Positions 1 to 13,300 of a stretch of DNA of 64,000 bases are shown one piece after another. Numbering within the stretch: the stretch's first letter is position 1; every line of letters begins with the position of its first letter. The notes beneath the pieces were generated by a model that was not told where the DNA came from, searched no databases, and saw only the letters and a list, made by a program, of their open reading frames with translations. The position numbers and the translations under genes were made by a program. This DNA comes from Ciona intestinalis (taxonomy: Eukaryota; Chordata; Ascidiacea; Phlebobranchia; Cionidae), in NCBI RefSeq assembly GCF_000224145.3, contig NW_004190438.2, forward strand, positions 62,001-126,000. The letters run 5' to 3'.

Positions 1-3000
1 TTGTAATACATTGTTCTCTCGCTGCAAACTTTACGAATCACTATGTCAACTGTGGAGTAGACTGTCTTCAAAGATTTCTTGAATGTAATATCGAAGGTAA
101 CAAAGAAACAGGAATAAAATGTGCCAAACCCAATGAAACATTTATAGAAACGTTCTTTGGTGGTACATGTCCAGATGAGGCACATTGGATATTTTCAGCG
201 GTATGTACAAAGCATTTAAAATCCAGTTAAAACTATCTATACTTTAATATTACTCCAAAGAGGTCATAAATATACTGTTTAGCCGGCTATAAAGGTGTCT
301 AAGAAGCGATGTAAACATGTTTACCCTATATTACTTCTTCGGCCTACTATATAGAGAAACCGTACTGCTTCCTATAACGCGCAAGTTGTTTAACAGATTC
401 TTATAAGCAGCTTCGTTTATCTAGACACTGTCGTCATTACCGAAAAGTCGAATATAGTTAAAGTATGTATCTCCGCCGAAATAAAATTATGTTTGGATGA
501 TTGTCTCTATTGGGGTAATACGGGACATGGAGTAAGACGGGACAGTTTAAAATCATTGTTATTTTTGATTAATAAAATAATTCATTAATAGGGAAACGCG
601 TAAATGTAAATACCACGAAATAATACTGTACGCTTTGAAAATCTAGTTTAAACATTTTTTTCTTTCTCTACTGCTTTAGTTTTTATCATGTTATCCGCAT
701 TGTATTATTATGTAAAGAATTGCCATTGTTCGAACGATAATGGGTATTGTTAGAATCCGAACAACTTTGGTATTACTATTTCACATTTTGCACAGGCTAC
801 CCCTCATAAACTATCTTTAGATAGTGATTAAATTTCAACCTTTTTTGGGGGAAACAAATATTGAACGAAAAATAAATCCATCAAAATTTTACAATAAAAC
901 TATAGGCCCACACAATACAATGTGGGGAAGAGTGGACAACACAATTGGGAATTTATGTATTCATAGTTTCCTGTACCTTGTAGTTAACCCACCGAGGGTA
1001 TTCTTTTGCTGTTTTAATTTTTAATTTAGGACATGTTGACCTCTGTCCATTTTTCTCAAGGATAGTACAGGTCTTTACTATGATTTAACGAGCACTTAAA
1101 AATAGCAACTTACTATTTTGCAGTAATCCGGTTTGACACGCATTTTATAAAGTCGTAATAATACTATATCGAATAATTCTGTAACATTATTTTTTTGATT
1201 ATCATTAAATGTGGGTCTGTAAAAAAATGAAAAAAGTCTCGTCTACAAAAGTGTGCCATCTTCTCCCGTCCAAGTATATTTATATATAGTAGGGTGGTGG
1301 AAGATAGGATCTTTTCATTCTATATTCTCGTCTTATTTAGTAGTAAACGAAGAAATTTCAAAGAATTATGAAACTGTTCCCTCACGACTCCCATAGACCA
1401 TTGTTAATTGTTTAAAACACAATCAAGATATTTGGACATTATGTCCTTAAGGTGGTCCGATTTGGTAGTAAACGAAGAACAGTTACAAAATGTATCCACA
1501 CGGCTTAAATCGACCGTTGTTAATTGAATACAACAGGATCACGCTGTTGAAATATAATCTGCTAAAGATGTCCCGTTCTCCCCCACCATGATGTATTCGT
1601 TCAACATCGAATTTTAAAACATTAGTGACGGTCTTTGCTGAGCGCTTTGTTGGGCCGTGAAAAGGCTTTCGATTTATACTGTAACTGTAACATTTGTTTT
1701 TTCTGTCCTCAAACGGGCACCTATAGGCGGAATTTAAAAAACAAACCGTCCTATTTGCCAAATCCCGTCTTCCCCTACCCTACTATATAACAGTGAACGT
1801 TTTGCGTAATATTAAAAAAATACAGGGTTAAGAACTCCTTTGTTCAAAATACGTACGCCCCAAAGTTAGTAGGTACGTCCAATCCCAAGACAGTTTTTCC
1901 CACGCAATCTGATTTTAACCTTGTTACAGATCAACCAACAATGTAGTGGGAATTGCTACGATGCCACAATTGAGGCAAATTACACATGTTCTGTATCGAA
2001 TAGCACTATTAAAGTTGCTAAATCGCGCTGTTATAACCAAAACTGTTCTGGAATATGGCTTGAGATAAATTCAACAAGTTGTAATGCCAACTGCGGCGGC
2101 GGAGCTCAAATAAAAACTAGAAGATGCTTTGACAAGAACGGTATGTCTATATATTATGTTAACAGACATAAATAACGAACAGGCATAATGGCTAACATTT
2201 TGTTTTGTTCCATGCAAGGAAACATTACGAAGAGTTCATACAATTGTCAAGGAACAAACGGCGATAAGACGACACAGTTAGTAAATGTGGTCACCTGCAA
2301 TACTCATGAATGCCCGGGAAACAATTATACAACAACAATCAAACCAAGTCCCTTAAGTGATAGTCTACCCATGTATATATACATTATAATAGGCTGTGGT
2401 GCAGCTTTCTTATTAATTGTAGTGGTAATTGTAGTTTGCATAATATGTTCAAAACGCAAACCAAGCAAACCTCAACCACACAAAACAAAACAGTTTGATA
2501 CTGTTCTAACAAATGAACACGGTTCACTATCGTCACATGAAACAAAACCTGAACCACTCAAAACCAGTCCACACGATTTTGATCAAAACAGGTGATGAAT
2601 ATTATTAAGATTTGTACTGATTAGAATAACTAACACTAATTAGTTTTATAATTTATAGGAAGAGTGAAAAGGAAACATTGGAAAGTGGTACAAACGGTAA
2701 TGTGCACACAGGGTATATGCGGGCTATAATACTCGCTAATGTGTTATTAGAATAATAATTTCTTGCTAATAATGAAGGCAGTTTATTTAATGACCAGTGT
2801 TAACCTAAATTAAGTTATTTAAAGTGGTATTAAGGAAAATATTATTCGTTTTGTATCTTCACATTATCTATAGGTGTGAACTTTCAAATGCTGTTTTACA
2901 AAGATAAAAGTAATAATCGTAATTTACATTTATAGCAACAGATTGTGAAAGTGGTGGAGTGGTTATAGATAATGATGTGATATCTTACATCACAATGCAT

Positions 3001-4053
3001 AGCCTTCGAAAATCAATACCGGAACCCGATTGGATACCAAGTGTTGAACTATATGGGTAAGAAAATAATTACCCGACGTTATTTATGTAATTCGTTATAC
3101 GATAATCTTCATATTCATTTTTTTTCAGCAAAGGCGACAACCTAGTCGCATCTTCAGCAACTGATTCTGAATCGTGGGGTAAGAAACTTCTGGGTCAAAC
3201 ATCACAAAGAAAAATTTAAATTTAATAAAAGTCGTAAAACCTTAAACACGAACCTACACATTTTGTGTGTAACTGCGGTAGATAATATATGATAGGGCGG
3301 GGGAAGATGGGACACTTTTAGTTCTATATTCTCGTCTTAATCAGTAGTAAACAAAGAAAATTCAAAGAATTATAAAACTGTGCCCCTCACGACTCCCATA
3401 GGCCTTTGTTAATTGTTTAAAACACAATCAAGATATTTGGATATTATGTCCTAAAGGTGTCCCATCTTTCCCATCCTACTATAAATAAAGTAGTCAAGCG
3501 ATTTAATGTCACAAAGTGACAGCTTGTTGTATAAAACCACGTATTCTGCTTATGCACCAAATGAAGGGGAGAAATAGTAAATGTTTTAATCACACTAATT
3601 ATTATAAAGAATCTGAGTCGAACGATGAAAAGGAAGGAAACCCGAATATAAAGCGTGAAAGAACCCGCAAGGTTCGGAAAAGCAAGAAGACAAGAAGAAC
3701 TTTGAAACAAGTCCCCACAGATATGGATAAACAATACGACGTGCCAAACGTGTTTCCAAGTATACCCGACATATATGCAGTTAAAACTGAGGTAAGATTT
3801 TATTGACTGAAATACCCAGAGTTAGTAAACACTTTAGAAATATCCAATTCTGACTATGTCGGAACATTTGACTACGTCGGGACAAGTGAAATGTATAAGT
3901 TGCTATTTACTTCTATAGGTGAACAATACTACACCAGAAGGCTCCGATTCTGCTTACGATAGTTTAAACAACATCCCAAAACAACGTTTTACGTCAAGAC
4001 CTTCACCCGTGCCGAGAACCAGTCGTATTCGCCACAATAAAATAACATTGTGA
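1..4053 (+). CDS. Thrombospondin type-1 repeat, single-pass membrane protein (3' part of gene)
   Basis: Eight exons can be chained in one phase: before 1-200, 1930-2140, 2219-2591, 2659-2696, 2936-3056, 3129-3178, 3517-3791 and 3919-4053 (stop TGA). All donors are GT and all acceptors AG. The first two exons encode a Cys-rich ectodomain with several N-glycosylation sequons. Exons 1930-2140 and 2219-2591 together form one TSP1 repeat: a Trp, then a CNANCGGG core, basic RR-C, and a closing ECP. A hydrophobic segment of about 24 residues (roughly 2377-2445) follows, then a Lys-rich stop-transfer KRK and a long polar, basic cytoplasmic tail. TSP1 modules usually bind matrix or glycans, so a cell-surface adhesion or receptor role is inferred. 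The 5' end lies outside the window. The exon at 3517 has a weak polypyrimidine tract but keeps phase. MITEs occupy the introns at 1286-1788 and 3289-3483. I cannot name an orthologue. Confidence 0.8.
1286..1788 (-). mobile_element. MITE family A, two degenerate overlapping copies
   Basis: Starts with TAGTAGGGTGG and ends CCCTACCCTACTATATA. The inner GGTAGTAAACGAAG appears twice, so two copies seem nested or truncated. Lies in an intron of the TSP1 gene. Confidence 0.7.
3289..3483 (-). mobile_element. MITE family A copy
   Basis: About 195 bp with inverted ends (GGGCGGGGGAAGATGGGACAC and its complement). The interior contains the reversed AAACACAATCAAGATAT block shared by the family. Intronic in the TSP1 gene. 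Confidence 0.85.
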
Positions 4054-4369
4054 GCAAAATTAATTCAAGCAAACAAATTTCCCACCAAGCCAAGCAATTA
4101 AACTTTCATAAAAAAAAAACTTTTTTTTAAGTTTGTTTAAAACGAAATTCAGCGCGATATAGTTGAACCATATTTCTTTAGATGTTTACTGTAATAGCAA
4201 ACACTTGCAACATTGTCTTTGATTATCTGTTTAATAATTTTACATCGCGCCTGACTTAATTTTAAATCGCGCATGACTGGAGTACTTGCATGCGCCGCAC
4301 GCGCACACATTGCACACGTTATAAGTAAAACTCCTAAACATGGTTATTGGTAATATTAGGACAACTAAC

Positions 4370-7300
4370 CTCCAGATCGATACGGTTAAATTCATCAAAG
4401 CATGCCCATGCACCAGATTGCGCTAATCCCTTGAAAAACTTCCCCATGGCTTTGTAATCTAAACCATCTGAACAGTTGAATACAACGCATTGCTTAGCTA
4501 CAGCTTTGGCCAAATCTTTGCAAGTCTCAGTTTTACCCGTCCCAGCTGGACCTTCCGGAGCCCCACCCAGGTTTAATTGCAGTGCACCCATCAATGTCCT
4601 AATTATTGAAATATTTTTCGCGCTTAATTGTAAATAAATCGTGTTTCGAGCTTACACAAGTTTGTTATATTGTTGGGAAATATAATAAACATAGATTACA
4701 AATCGATCTGTAAAACCAATTTGTTACTTGCTTAAAAAGATAAATATTGAAGAACTAACCGGTAACAACGTTCAGTTAGTGGAGTTATGACCAGTCGTCC
4801 AGTATTGCCAAGATATTCGTAATCATACGGGACAGTTGTAGAAATCATTCTGACAATAACAGCCGAATTTTCCCAGTAATATCTCATTTGCGAAATCCAT
4901 TGAAAATCACGAACGTCACTTACATTGTCTTCGGATAATTGGGCAACAACATCTCGGGCTAAAATGCAACAAGTTCAACATCACGCGCCTTTTTAAGCTT
5001 TGTTGTTTAGTTTTAATGATTCTACTGCATTTGTCTTAAGATAATGTGTATGATAAGGTTGTGGTACGGAATATAATGCGGTGTAATGTTACCGTATATG
5101 TACAATAGAAATTACCGTGCACATCTATAGTCACTAAAGCACCCAGAGTGACTCGATCCATATTACTGAGCGAACCACGAACCAACTGAATTATATCATC
5201 GATGTGACTTCTGCAAACACTTAAGTATTTTTCCAAACCTCCTTCTTTTATAGCCTGCATAACGAATATAAATCAAACATTACAACTTTTTTATGTCGCA
5301 CACAAATACGCTCAGTATATTTAACATTATATACAAAAAGTAGATCTTACCGCTGACTGTGGGTCCAGCTGATAATGGCTTACTTTACTGTGAGAGATAT
5401 GACGTCACACAGGAAAAGAAAGCCATAAAGAGCCTAAACACCCAATACTGGTAAAGATGCGTGTTTTTGTTATCCTTTTCTTTGATTTGTAAAATCATCA
5501 TGTCGTGTATTGCGCAGATTTGAGCAAACATATTTACCTGTGTAACTTCGGCGGTCCAATATATTATGCTTGTAGCTAAAACAATTTGACCAGGCCATCG
5601 CAAACACCAGTGTTTAAACGGCATTTTTGGAAACGCATCGACCGCTCGTGACATCGATTCGTTAATACTAAGTTTCATTCCTTGTTCAACCTGTAAAATC
5701 ATGCTATTTACGTAAATAGTTCAGGCTGTATTATGATTACATAACCATGTATACATTGGTTACATGAACTACGTGTTATTTATATCAGATTCGTTGAAAG
5801 TGCCAACCTCCAGGCATGGCAACATACTGTGTGTACTGCATTAATATACACACAGGAATGTAAAAGCCATAGCTAGAACAGAGCATTACTGGATAAATAA
5901 CACTTTGATTGAAAACTCAAGCTTCTAACCTGTAAGAGCCATTTTTCCACAAGGCCACCTGCCTCGCAAGGGATAATCGGATGAACAAGTTCCACTTGCT
6001 CCCCTTCGGCTGATTGCATTGCAACAATACGCTTGCTGTCAGTGAAAACCAAACACGCAATTCCTTCAAAACATTTCTTGAGATGAGGTTGCACTCTGAG
6101 TGGATCTCGTGTTTCTGACAATATTTCTAACAGTTCATCGTTGGACAGAAAGAAAAATCTTTAGAAAAAAAGTTATTGTTAGGATATTAAACACATGGTA
6201 CAAATAGAAGAAAATTGTTGTAACCTTGGAAAGTAAATTCTTTTCTTTTCTAAATATTCGTTTAGTCCGTTTTGTATATTTTCCAATAGAGATTCGGAGC
6301 TTTGAAGTTTTTTTAACATTCCCTGTTCAGAAAGTACAACCATAGCTTTTGTGTTCTTTGCTGCGCGGGTCATTATTTCTTTGTAATCCGTGTCGACCTA
6401 ATACGAATGAAACTTGTAAAGACGGCATAGAAGCTTATAAAAATAACATCTGCAATATGTTTACTTGTGTAAAAAGTTTCCCTTGCACAGGTATTTGATT
6501 GCGAATGTCTTCAGATCCAAATATAGGTTCCAAATACAACCATGCTGATTGAACTACAAGCCAACTTTCAATGATGTCTCGGGCTTTTTGCTGTAAAAAG
6601 TTGTTATAACGACTGTCGCTACTATGTCGCGTGGGGATAAAAATGTTACATTTATTCATAACATGAGCTATTAAATCTTGCAATTTAATCTTCATATGTT
6701 AATTACCAGAGCATTCTCCCATGATGCAATTTCATCAACGAACGGCTCGATGAAAGGCGATCCTTTCATTGTGTGAGTTTTCACGATATGGTCGTCTAAA
6801 AGCATTTGAATATCATCAACGGAAGAAAGGATTTTAAGATTTGAATCCCTGTACGGTACAAGCACGAAATCCACTGTGTCCCAATCCTTCTTCATTCTTG
6901 TCAAAGCCTATTTCAAATATAAACACATAAACGTTTAGTAAAAGCTGAACAAACATATATTTTACTTATACCTTTTCCAAAGCATATTCTTTTCTCGCTT
7001 GGTTACTTATATGAGTAAGATCATCAAGATGGCGTTCCAACTTTAATTTAAGAATTTCGCTTAATGGAGTGTTGGGTTTGGGAGCCATGTCGAATCCGAT
7101 CTAACAAATTTTGATGAAATTCAAAATCATTTACTATGTAAAAGTTAAAAATAGTACAATCTTACGCATAATAATCGCTCGCTAAATATTTAAATTTAAT
7201 GCATAACTGTATTTATATCATACCCGTTCCGACATTAATTCCCAATGCCTCGTCTTGATACCAGGGTTGCACATTGCATTTATGATCGGCATGTTTAATC

Positions 7301-10300
7301 GAAATTTTTCAAGTTTGTTTTTAATTGTCGCAGCTGCTTTTAATGGACCCATGAGATCGGGATGTTGAAATCGTTTCGTTAACTTGTAACTTGTTTTCCA
7401 CAGATCTTGTATCTACAGAACTCAAAGATAAAAAATGTAAATCAATATGAGAAGTGCCGAAACGACATGCGGATTTTATAAATGCGTCTCAAACTCACCG
7501 TTTCGTCGACGACTTCTGCATTTACTTCAAGTAATGGACCATTCAGCCACTTATCATGCATGCTATTAAACGCAACAACGTTTTTCCAGAGCTTTTCAAA
7601 TGGTTCCTTTTTAACAATAAGTTCTTGTATTTGAGGATACGGACTGACGTGTCCGACGTCTAGCAAAATTTCTTCTTTGTTTATTTGTTGCTTCTGAAAA
7701 TAAAATCTTGGCTAAACAGATGTAACGAGAGCTATATATAAAGCAGGGTTGGAAAGACGGAACTCGGAGCGATACGAAACTTATTTTTAGTTTTTTCAGG
7801 AACCCATTTAAATAAAAACAAAAAAAAGTTGTAGTATTTATCGACAGTATTCTCACTAATGCCAATTGTTTCTACAATAATAGGTAAGTTGTTAAACACT
7901 ATATAGTAGGGTGGAGGAAGATGGGACACCTTTCAATCTATTTTCTTTTCCAATTGGGTAGTAAACAAACATTTAACGATTTTTTTATAAAACTTTATCC
8001 TCACGGCTCCCATAGACCGTTGTTAATTGTTTAAAACACGATCAGGATATTTAGTTATTATGTGTCAAAGGTGTCCCATCTTCCCCCACCCTACTATAGC
8101 AGTTGGAAAGAAAATGAATGTTTAAATTTAATTTTCAAAGCGTACAATATTATTATTTGTATTAGTTATTTGCGTGTATTCCTAATAAAGAATTCTCTTT
8201 TTTTAAATCAAAATTAACACCGATTTTAAACTGTCCCGTCTTACCAGGCCAGTTTTCGAAATTCTATGACTACACCTGGTGTGCGAAACGTTAAAAACTC
8301 CTGGTGTGTTTCAATATATATTTCTTTGAGTTGCTGTTGTCAATCAATAAAGGTATGATAGTACTAATTCGTGGTATCGCCCTAAACCAAATCATATATG
8401 TTTTGATTCTGTAAATATTAGGCAATATAGCCTTAAAGGGTCCCGTCTTACCCCACTCTATTATATTTGTTATTATATAAGTTCCCAAACATATGAATGT
8501 TTAAATTATACCTCTTCAATAAATCCTGTGATTTTTTCTTGAATTTTATTTAAAGCATCCACATAACGTTGTGCTTCTCCCATTCTTTCCTTCCGTTGAA
8601 AATCCCGAACAATTTCAGCGACATCCTGAATTCGTGTTTCCAATCCACGCTGCCATGTGTTTAACTTGCTCACCTTTAAATCATGTTCTTTCTGCAAGCG
8701 CTGTTCACTTTAAATAAGAGTCCGTGTTTAATCGAAAGTTTTTTGACCTCTTAAATTATTGTGCAATCGATTTTTTTAATACCTGTTCCGTATAATAGGA
8801 ATAATTCGTTCAGGCCATGAAAACGTATTATCATTAAGCAACACATCTTCTTTTGATAAAATCGCATATTCCATGAGAAAGAGAAGATTGCTCGATGCAA
8901 CGTCGAGCTTTTCTTTCATCTTCACCATTTCTGTTAAAGCTAAGCCATCCACGTATTCTTGCAATTCCACCAGACCAACAGTGCTGTAAAAAGATTATAT
9001 TATTTCAATCTGGTAAAGAAAGTATATTTTCCCTGTATTTACCTTATAACGTGGGATGTAATTCGTTTCACTATTCCATCATATGTGGAACATATTGAAC
9101 GGTTAAATCGACGTGATATATTTACAACTGTGTTTATCATCATTGTTTGTAGGTGATGGCTTCTGTTAAGTAACCACTGTAGACAAATGTGAATCGGTTG
9201 ATTAAATCGAGCGTTCTTTTAGACTACTATGTACTTAATATAATATGTTTATACCTGATTTAATTCTTTGCAGTCGAGAAGGAAAAGATGCATCGGGATG
9301 TAAACAGGTAAACTTCCGATGCTGCTCGACATTGAACGCAGTTTTTCCAACTCTTTGACATAACTTCGTAGCGGGGGCTCTCTTTCCAAAAAACTCGCTA
9401 CTTTGCTATCAGTTTGTGATTTTAACAAATGATTGTAGGTTGGTTCATATACGGCGCGATATCTGCAAATAAAAAATTAAAAAGGTGGCAACAAGTTTTT
9501 ATAAACTATCATTATAGTTATAGGGTGGGGGAAGACGGAACACATGATATCCAAATAACCTAATCGTGTTTTAAACAATTACCAAAGGTCTATATTAAAG
9601 TCGCGAGGATACGGTTTTATAATTCTCTGAATGTTCTTTGTTTACCACCAAATGGAACGGAAAAACAGAATAAAAATATGACCCATCTCCCCCACCCTAC
9701 TACATATAGTATAATTAGGCACGATATGACATTGTCAGTTTCTCGTATTTCCCAGTTGTGTTTTTATAATAATTAACAACGTTCTTTTAGAGTCGCGTAA
9801 ATTCTGTAAATGTTCTTTATTAATTGGGACGAGATTACAGTATAAAAGTGTCCTATCTTACCCTATTCTACCATAATATTGACAGTCACCTGATGGGGCC
9901 GTGGCAATTAATTTGCGCGATGTCATTTATACGTTGTTTAGCGACTCGGACAATCTCATCATCAACTTGTACAGATGAAATATAAGATACTTCGAGAGTT
10001 TTTACTGGTTGAAATAGTAGTTGTTCGACTTTAGGTAGTTGTTGTACACTCTTCAACAAAAATATCGAGTTAACATAAAAATGAACATTATAACACACAC
10101 ACTACTCACAATAACTATACTGTCTAAAGCCTGATGGATCTTGCTTATAATTTCTTTAAAACTTGGTTTAAAGGTCGTTGATGTGTGTTCCATATCTGCC
10201 AGCTGTAAAATTATTGATGTAATGAAAACTAAAAATAAAACGTTTGTTATAACGAACCATAAAGAATTTAATCGGGTGTGGCATCGTGGGAAGATTAAAT

Positions 10301-13300
10301 CCACTTTCTTCATAACTCGCATCGTACTTATTCCCGCATCTGTAATATAATTATTAAATATAAGCATTGTAGTAAGTCAAATATAATTAACTTGCCTGTA
10401 ATGTTCAAACAAACGTATTACGTCATGGATGGAGCTTCGAACAAGTTCTCTGATGATATTTGACATCAGAGTGGAAAGACAACCGAAAAAATGGTCCATT
10501 CCATTCATTCTATTCCCCTGTGATTTATTTTTATAACAGTTTATTTTTGTCCAGACATTTAAAAACAGCAGTTCATTTCAACCTGGTCATAATTACTCGC
10601 TGCCGATTCAACTTCCGGTTTGTTGTCTTGCACAATATCAGCACATTCTTGCAACCAAACAACGCGTAAATGTTCAGCTGCATTATTACACGAGATTTGA
10701 AATTCTTTGACGAATTCTTCGATTGTGAACGGCATTCTTGGATACAGTTTATCAATATTCACAAGGCGAAAGTCGTCATACCTGATACAATGTAAAATCT
10801 AAGTTAAAGCACACCGAAGTCACTTTTATTAATAGTTTTACGCTTGTCATTACCTAGAAGCTGAATCTAATAATACAGTTTTCGTAAAATTGATATTTTT
10901 TGATGTAGGGTTATATTTAAATCGATATTCTGCGTTATAGCATATTTCTCATTTGTTCCAGGTTAAATCGAAATGTCAATTATGTATTCTTTATTTCTGC
11001 TTACTTGACTTTCCAATTTTGTAATATCTTCAAGTTCACAGGGTGGTTTATGAAAAGTTGATTTCTTATTTGACCTCGGGCTCGTTTTAAAAATTCATAC
11101 CAAGGATATCGCCACCTACCGGTAGCTTGCTTCGGCTGCAAATGCAGAAAACTCCTCGGTTTTTAACTTTATACAAAATATTGCAACGTATGTATATTAC
11201 TGTGGGGGAAGACAGGACACTTTTAGTACATTATATCCAAATATCTCGATCGTGTTTTAAACAGTTAACAACAGTCTGTATAGGAGTCGTGAGATAAGAT
11301 TTTATACTTTTTTGAATGTTGTTTGTTTACTACCAGATGGGAAGAGAAAATAGAACGTAAAGGTGTTTCATGTCCTCCACCCTACCATACATTCGTATAA
11401 ATTGCTTTAAAATATAAAAATAATAATACTTAAAAATTATGTATTATGGATTTACTGGTATTTAGATAAATAAAAAGAGTAACAACAGAAAAAGAAAGAA
11501 TAAAACGAAATAAAGTACACAATAATGTATTAAAATAAAAGTTAATTACCTTCCGTAACATGACCAATCCAAGTCGATCCTGTTCTGCTTTATCCAATAA
11601 AATATAATCAAGGACAGCTTTTTTAATGCTCTTCAGATAAAGAATATTAATTTCCTACAAAAAAATGAACGAATTTAACTATTGTTTTAAAACTTTGTAA
11701 AACATATTTACTTTAAGTAATTGGTCAACTGTATTCGGCCAACCCAGTTAAGGCAAGATTTAATCATAGAAAGTGAGTTTTCTGTCCATTCGTTTGGTTT
11801 TGCAGAAATCATAGAATCGTCAATTGAGTTCGATAAAAGAGAGAAATATCTGAAAAATTATGCAATTTTATTCGAGGTATATGTAAACAATTATTTTTGC
11901 CCTAGATCGATCGACGATTGCCCTAGATCTTCATTTAAATTATATATAGTAGGGTGGGGGGAGATGGGACATCTTTAGCACATAATATCCAGATATCCTG
12001 ATCGTGTTTTAAACAATTAACAACGATCTATGGGGGTCGTGAAGATATAGATTTATAAATGTTTGATTGTTCATTGTAACCTGATAAATGGGACGAGAAA
12101 ACAGAGTTAAAAGGTGTCCCATCTTCTCCCACCCTACTGTACATCTACGTTTGTATAAACCTCGGTAATCGTATAGTTCGCACCATTTAAAAAAAACAGC
12201 CTGGATGTTGGGGTAACTGGCCAAATCAGGACTAAATCCTAGATTATCTAGGACCTTAAACCCAATAGAACAGAATATTGATCTTACCGCTCAGCGTGCT
12301 TTTCTTCTGGGCTCGCAGGTCGGGAAATGCCATGAAACGAGCACGTGTAAGGCGGGAAAATTACCTCAAGGGCTGCCCGGGTTGCTTCATCGTGTGTTCT
12401 ATATTTAATTAGTTTTGTTTATTTGATATTGTTAATAAATATGAGCCGTTCAAGTAATACGCTTATAAAAGCACAGGTATACTCAAAGTTTCTTCCATTA
12501 TGATAGAAATTGCTACGATTTGATCAATGACGTAAACACATAAAAATACCATGCATACAAACGTATGCGATGAACCCTTAGTTGCATGTACCAATATATA
12601 AATAAATAAAACCCAACATAACCATCAACACACAACCATACCGAAGTTCTTCTTCATCAGAACTTGGAGCGGAAGATTCTTCATCAGAGACGTCATCATC
12701 ACTGGCACCCAACATCACCCCACTGTTACATGTTGTATGTTGACGACTTGTCCCACTGCTACCACTTGAACCTTAATAATTGCATTACTGATAGTACTGT
12801 GAGGTAAGATGGGGTACTGTTATTGGCACATAAATCTTATGTTTCTCGATCGTGTTTTAAACAATTAGCGCGATTCGTGGAGCTACGGTTATAAGATTCT
12901 TTAAATATTTTACTTACTACCAAATGAAACAAAATTATAAACAAACATGCTCCATTTTACCCCATTTCGCTATATTTGCCAATTAATTTATACTTTATAA
13001 ATTTGAGCATAGCCCAAACATCATGGTGTTTATGCGATGCATATACAACGGGTCTAGAATAAAAGCACGTTGGAGATAAAGCATATTCATCATCAATAAA
13101 CTTACATTCATCATCATTTGTTTCAATTTGTTTATCCGCACTGTTTGTTTCTTGTTCTCCATCGAAGTGTGTTCGGTGGAATCGAGACCGGACATGATAC
13201 ATTGAGCTTTGATGTTCATAAACTTCTACGTTTGAACTAAAATTATCTTCAGTTTCTCGAAATGCTGTTTTCTGTATATTTATTTTTTATATAATAAATA

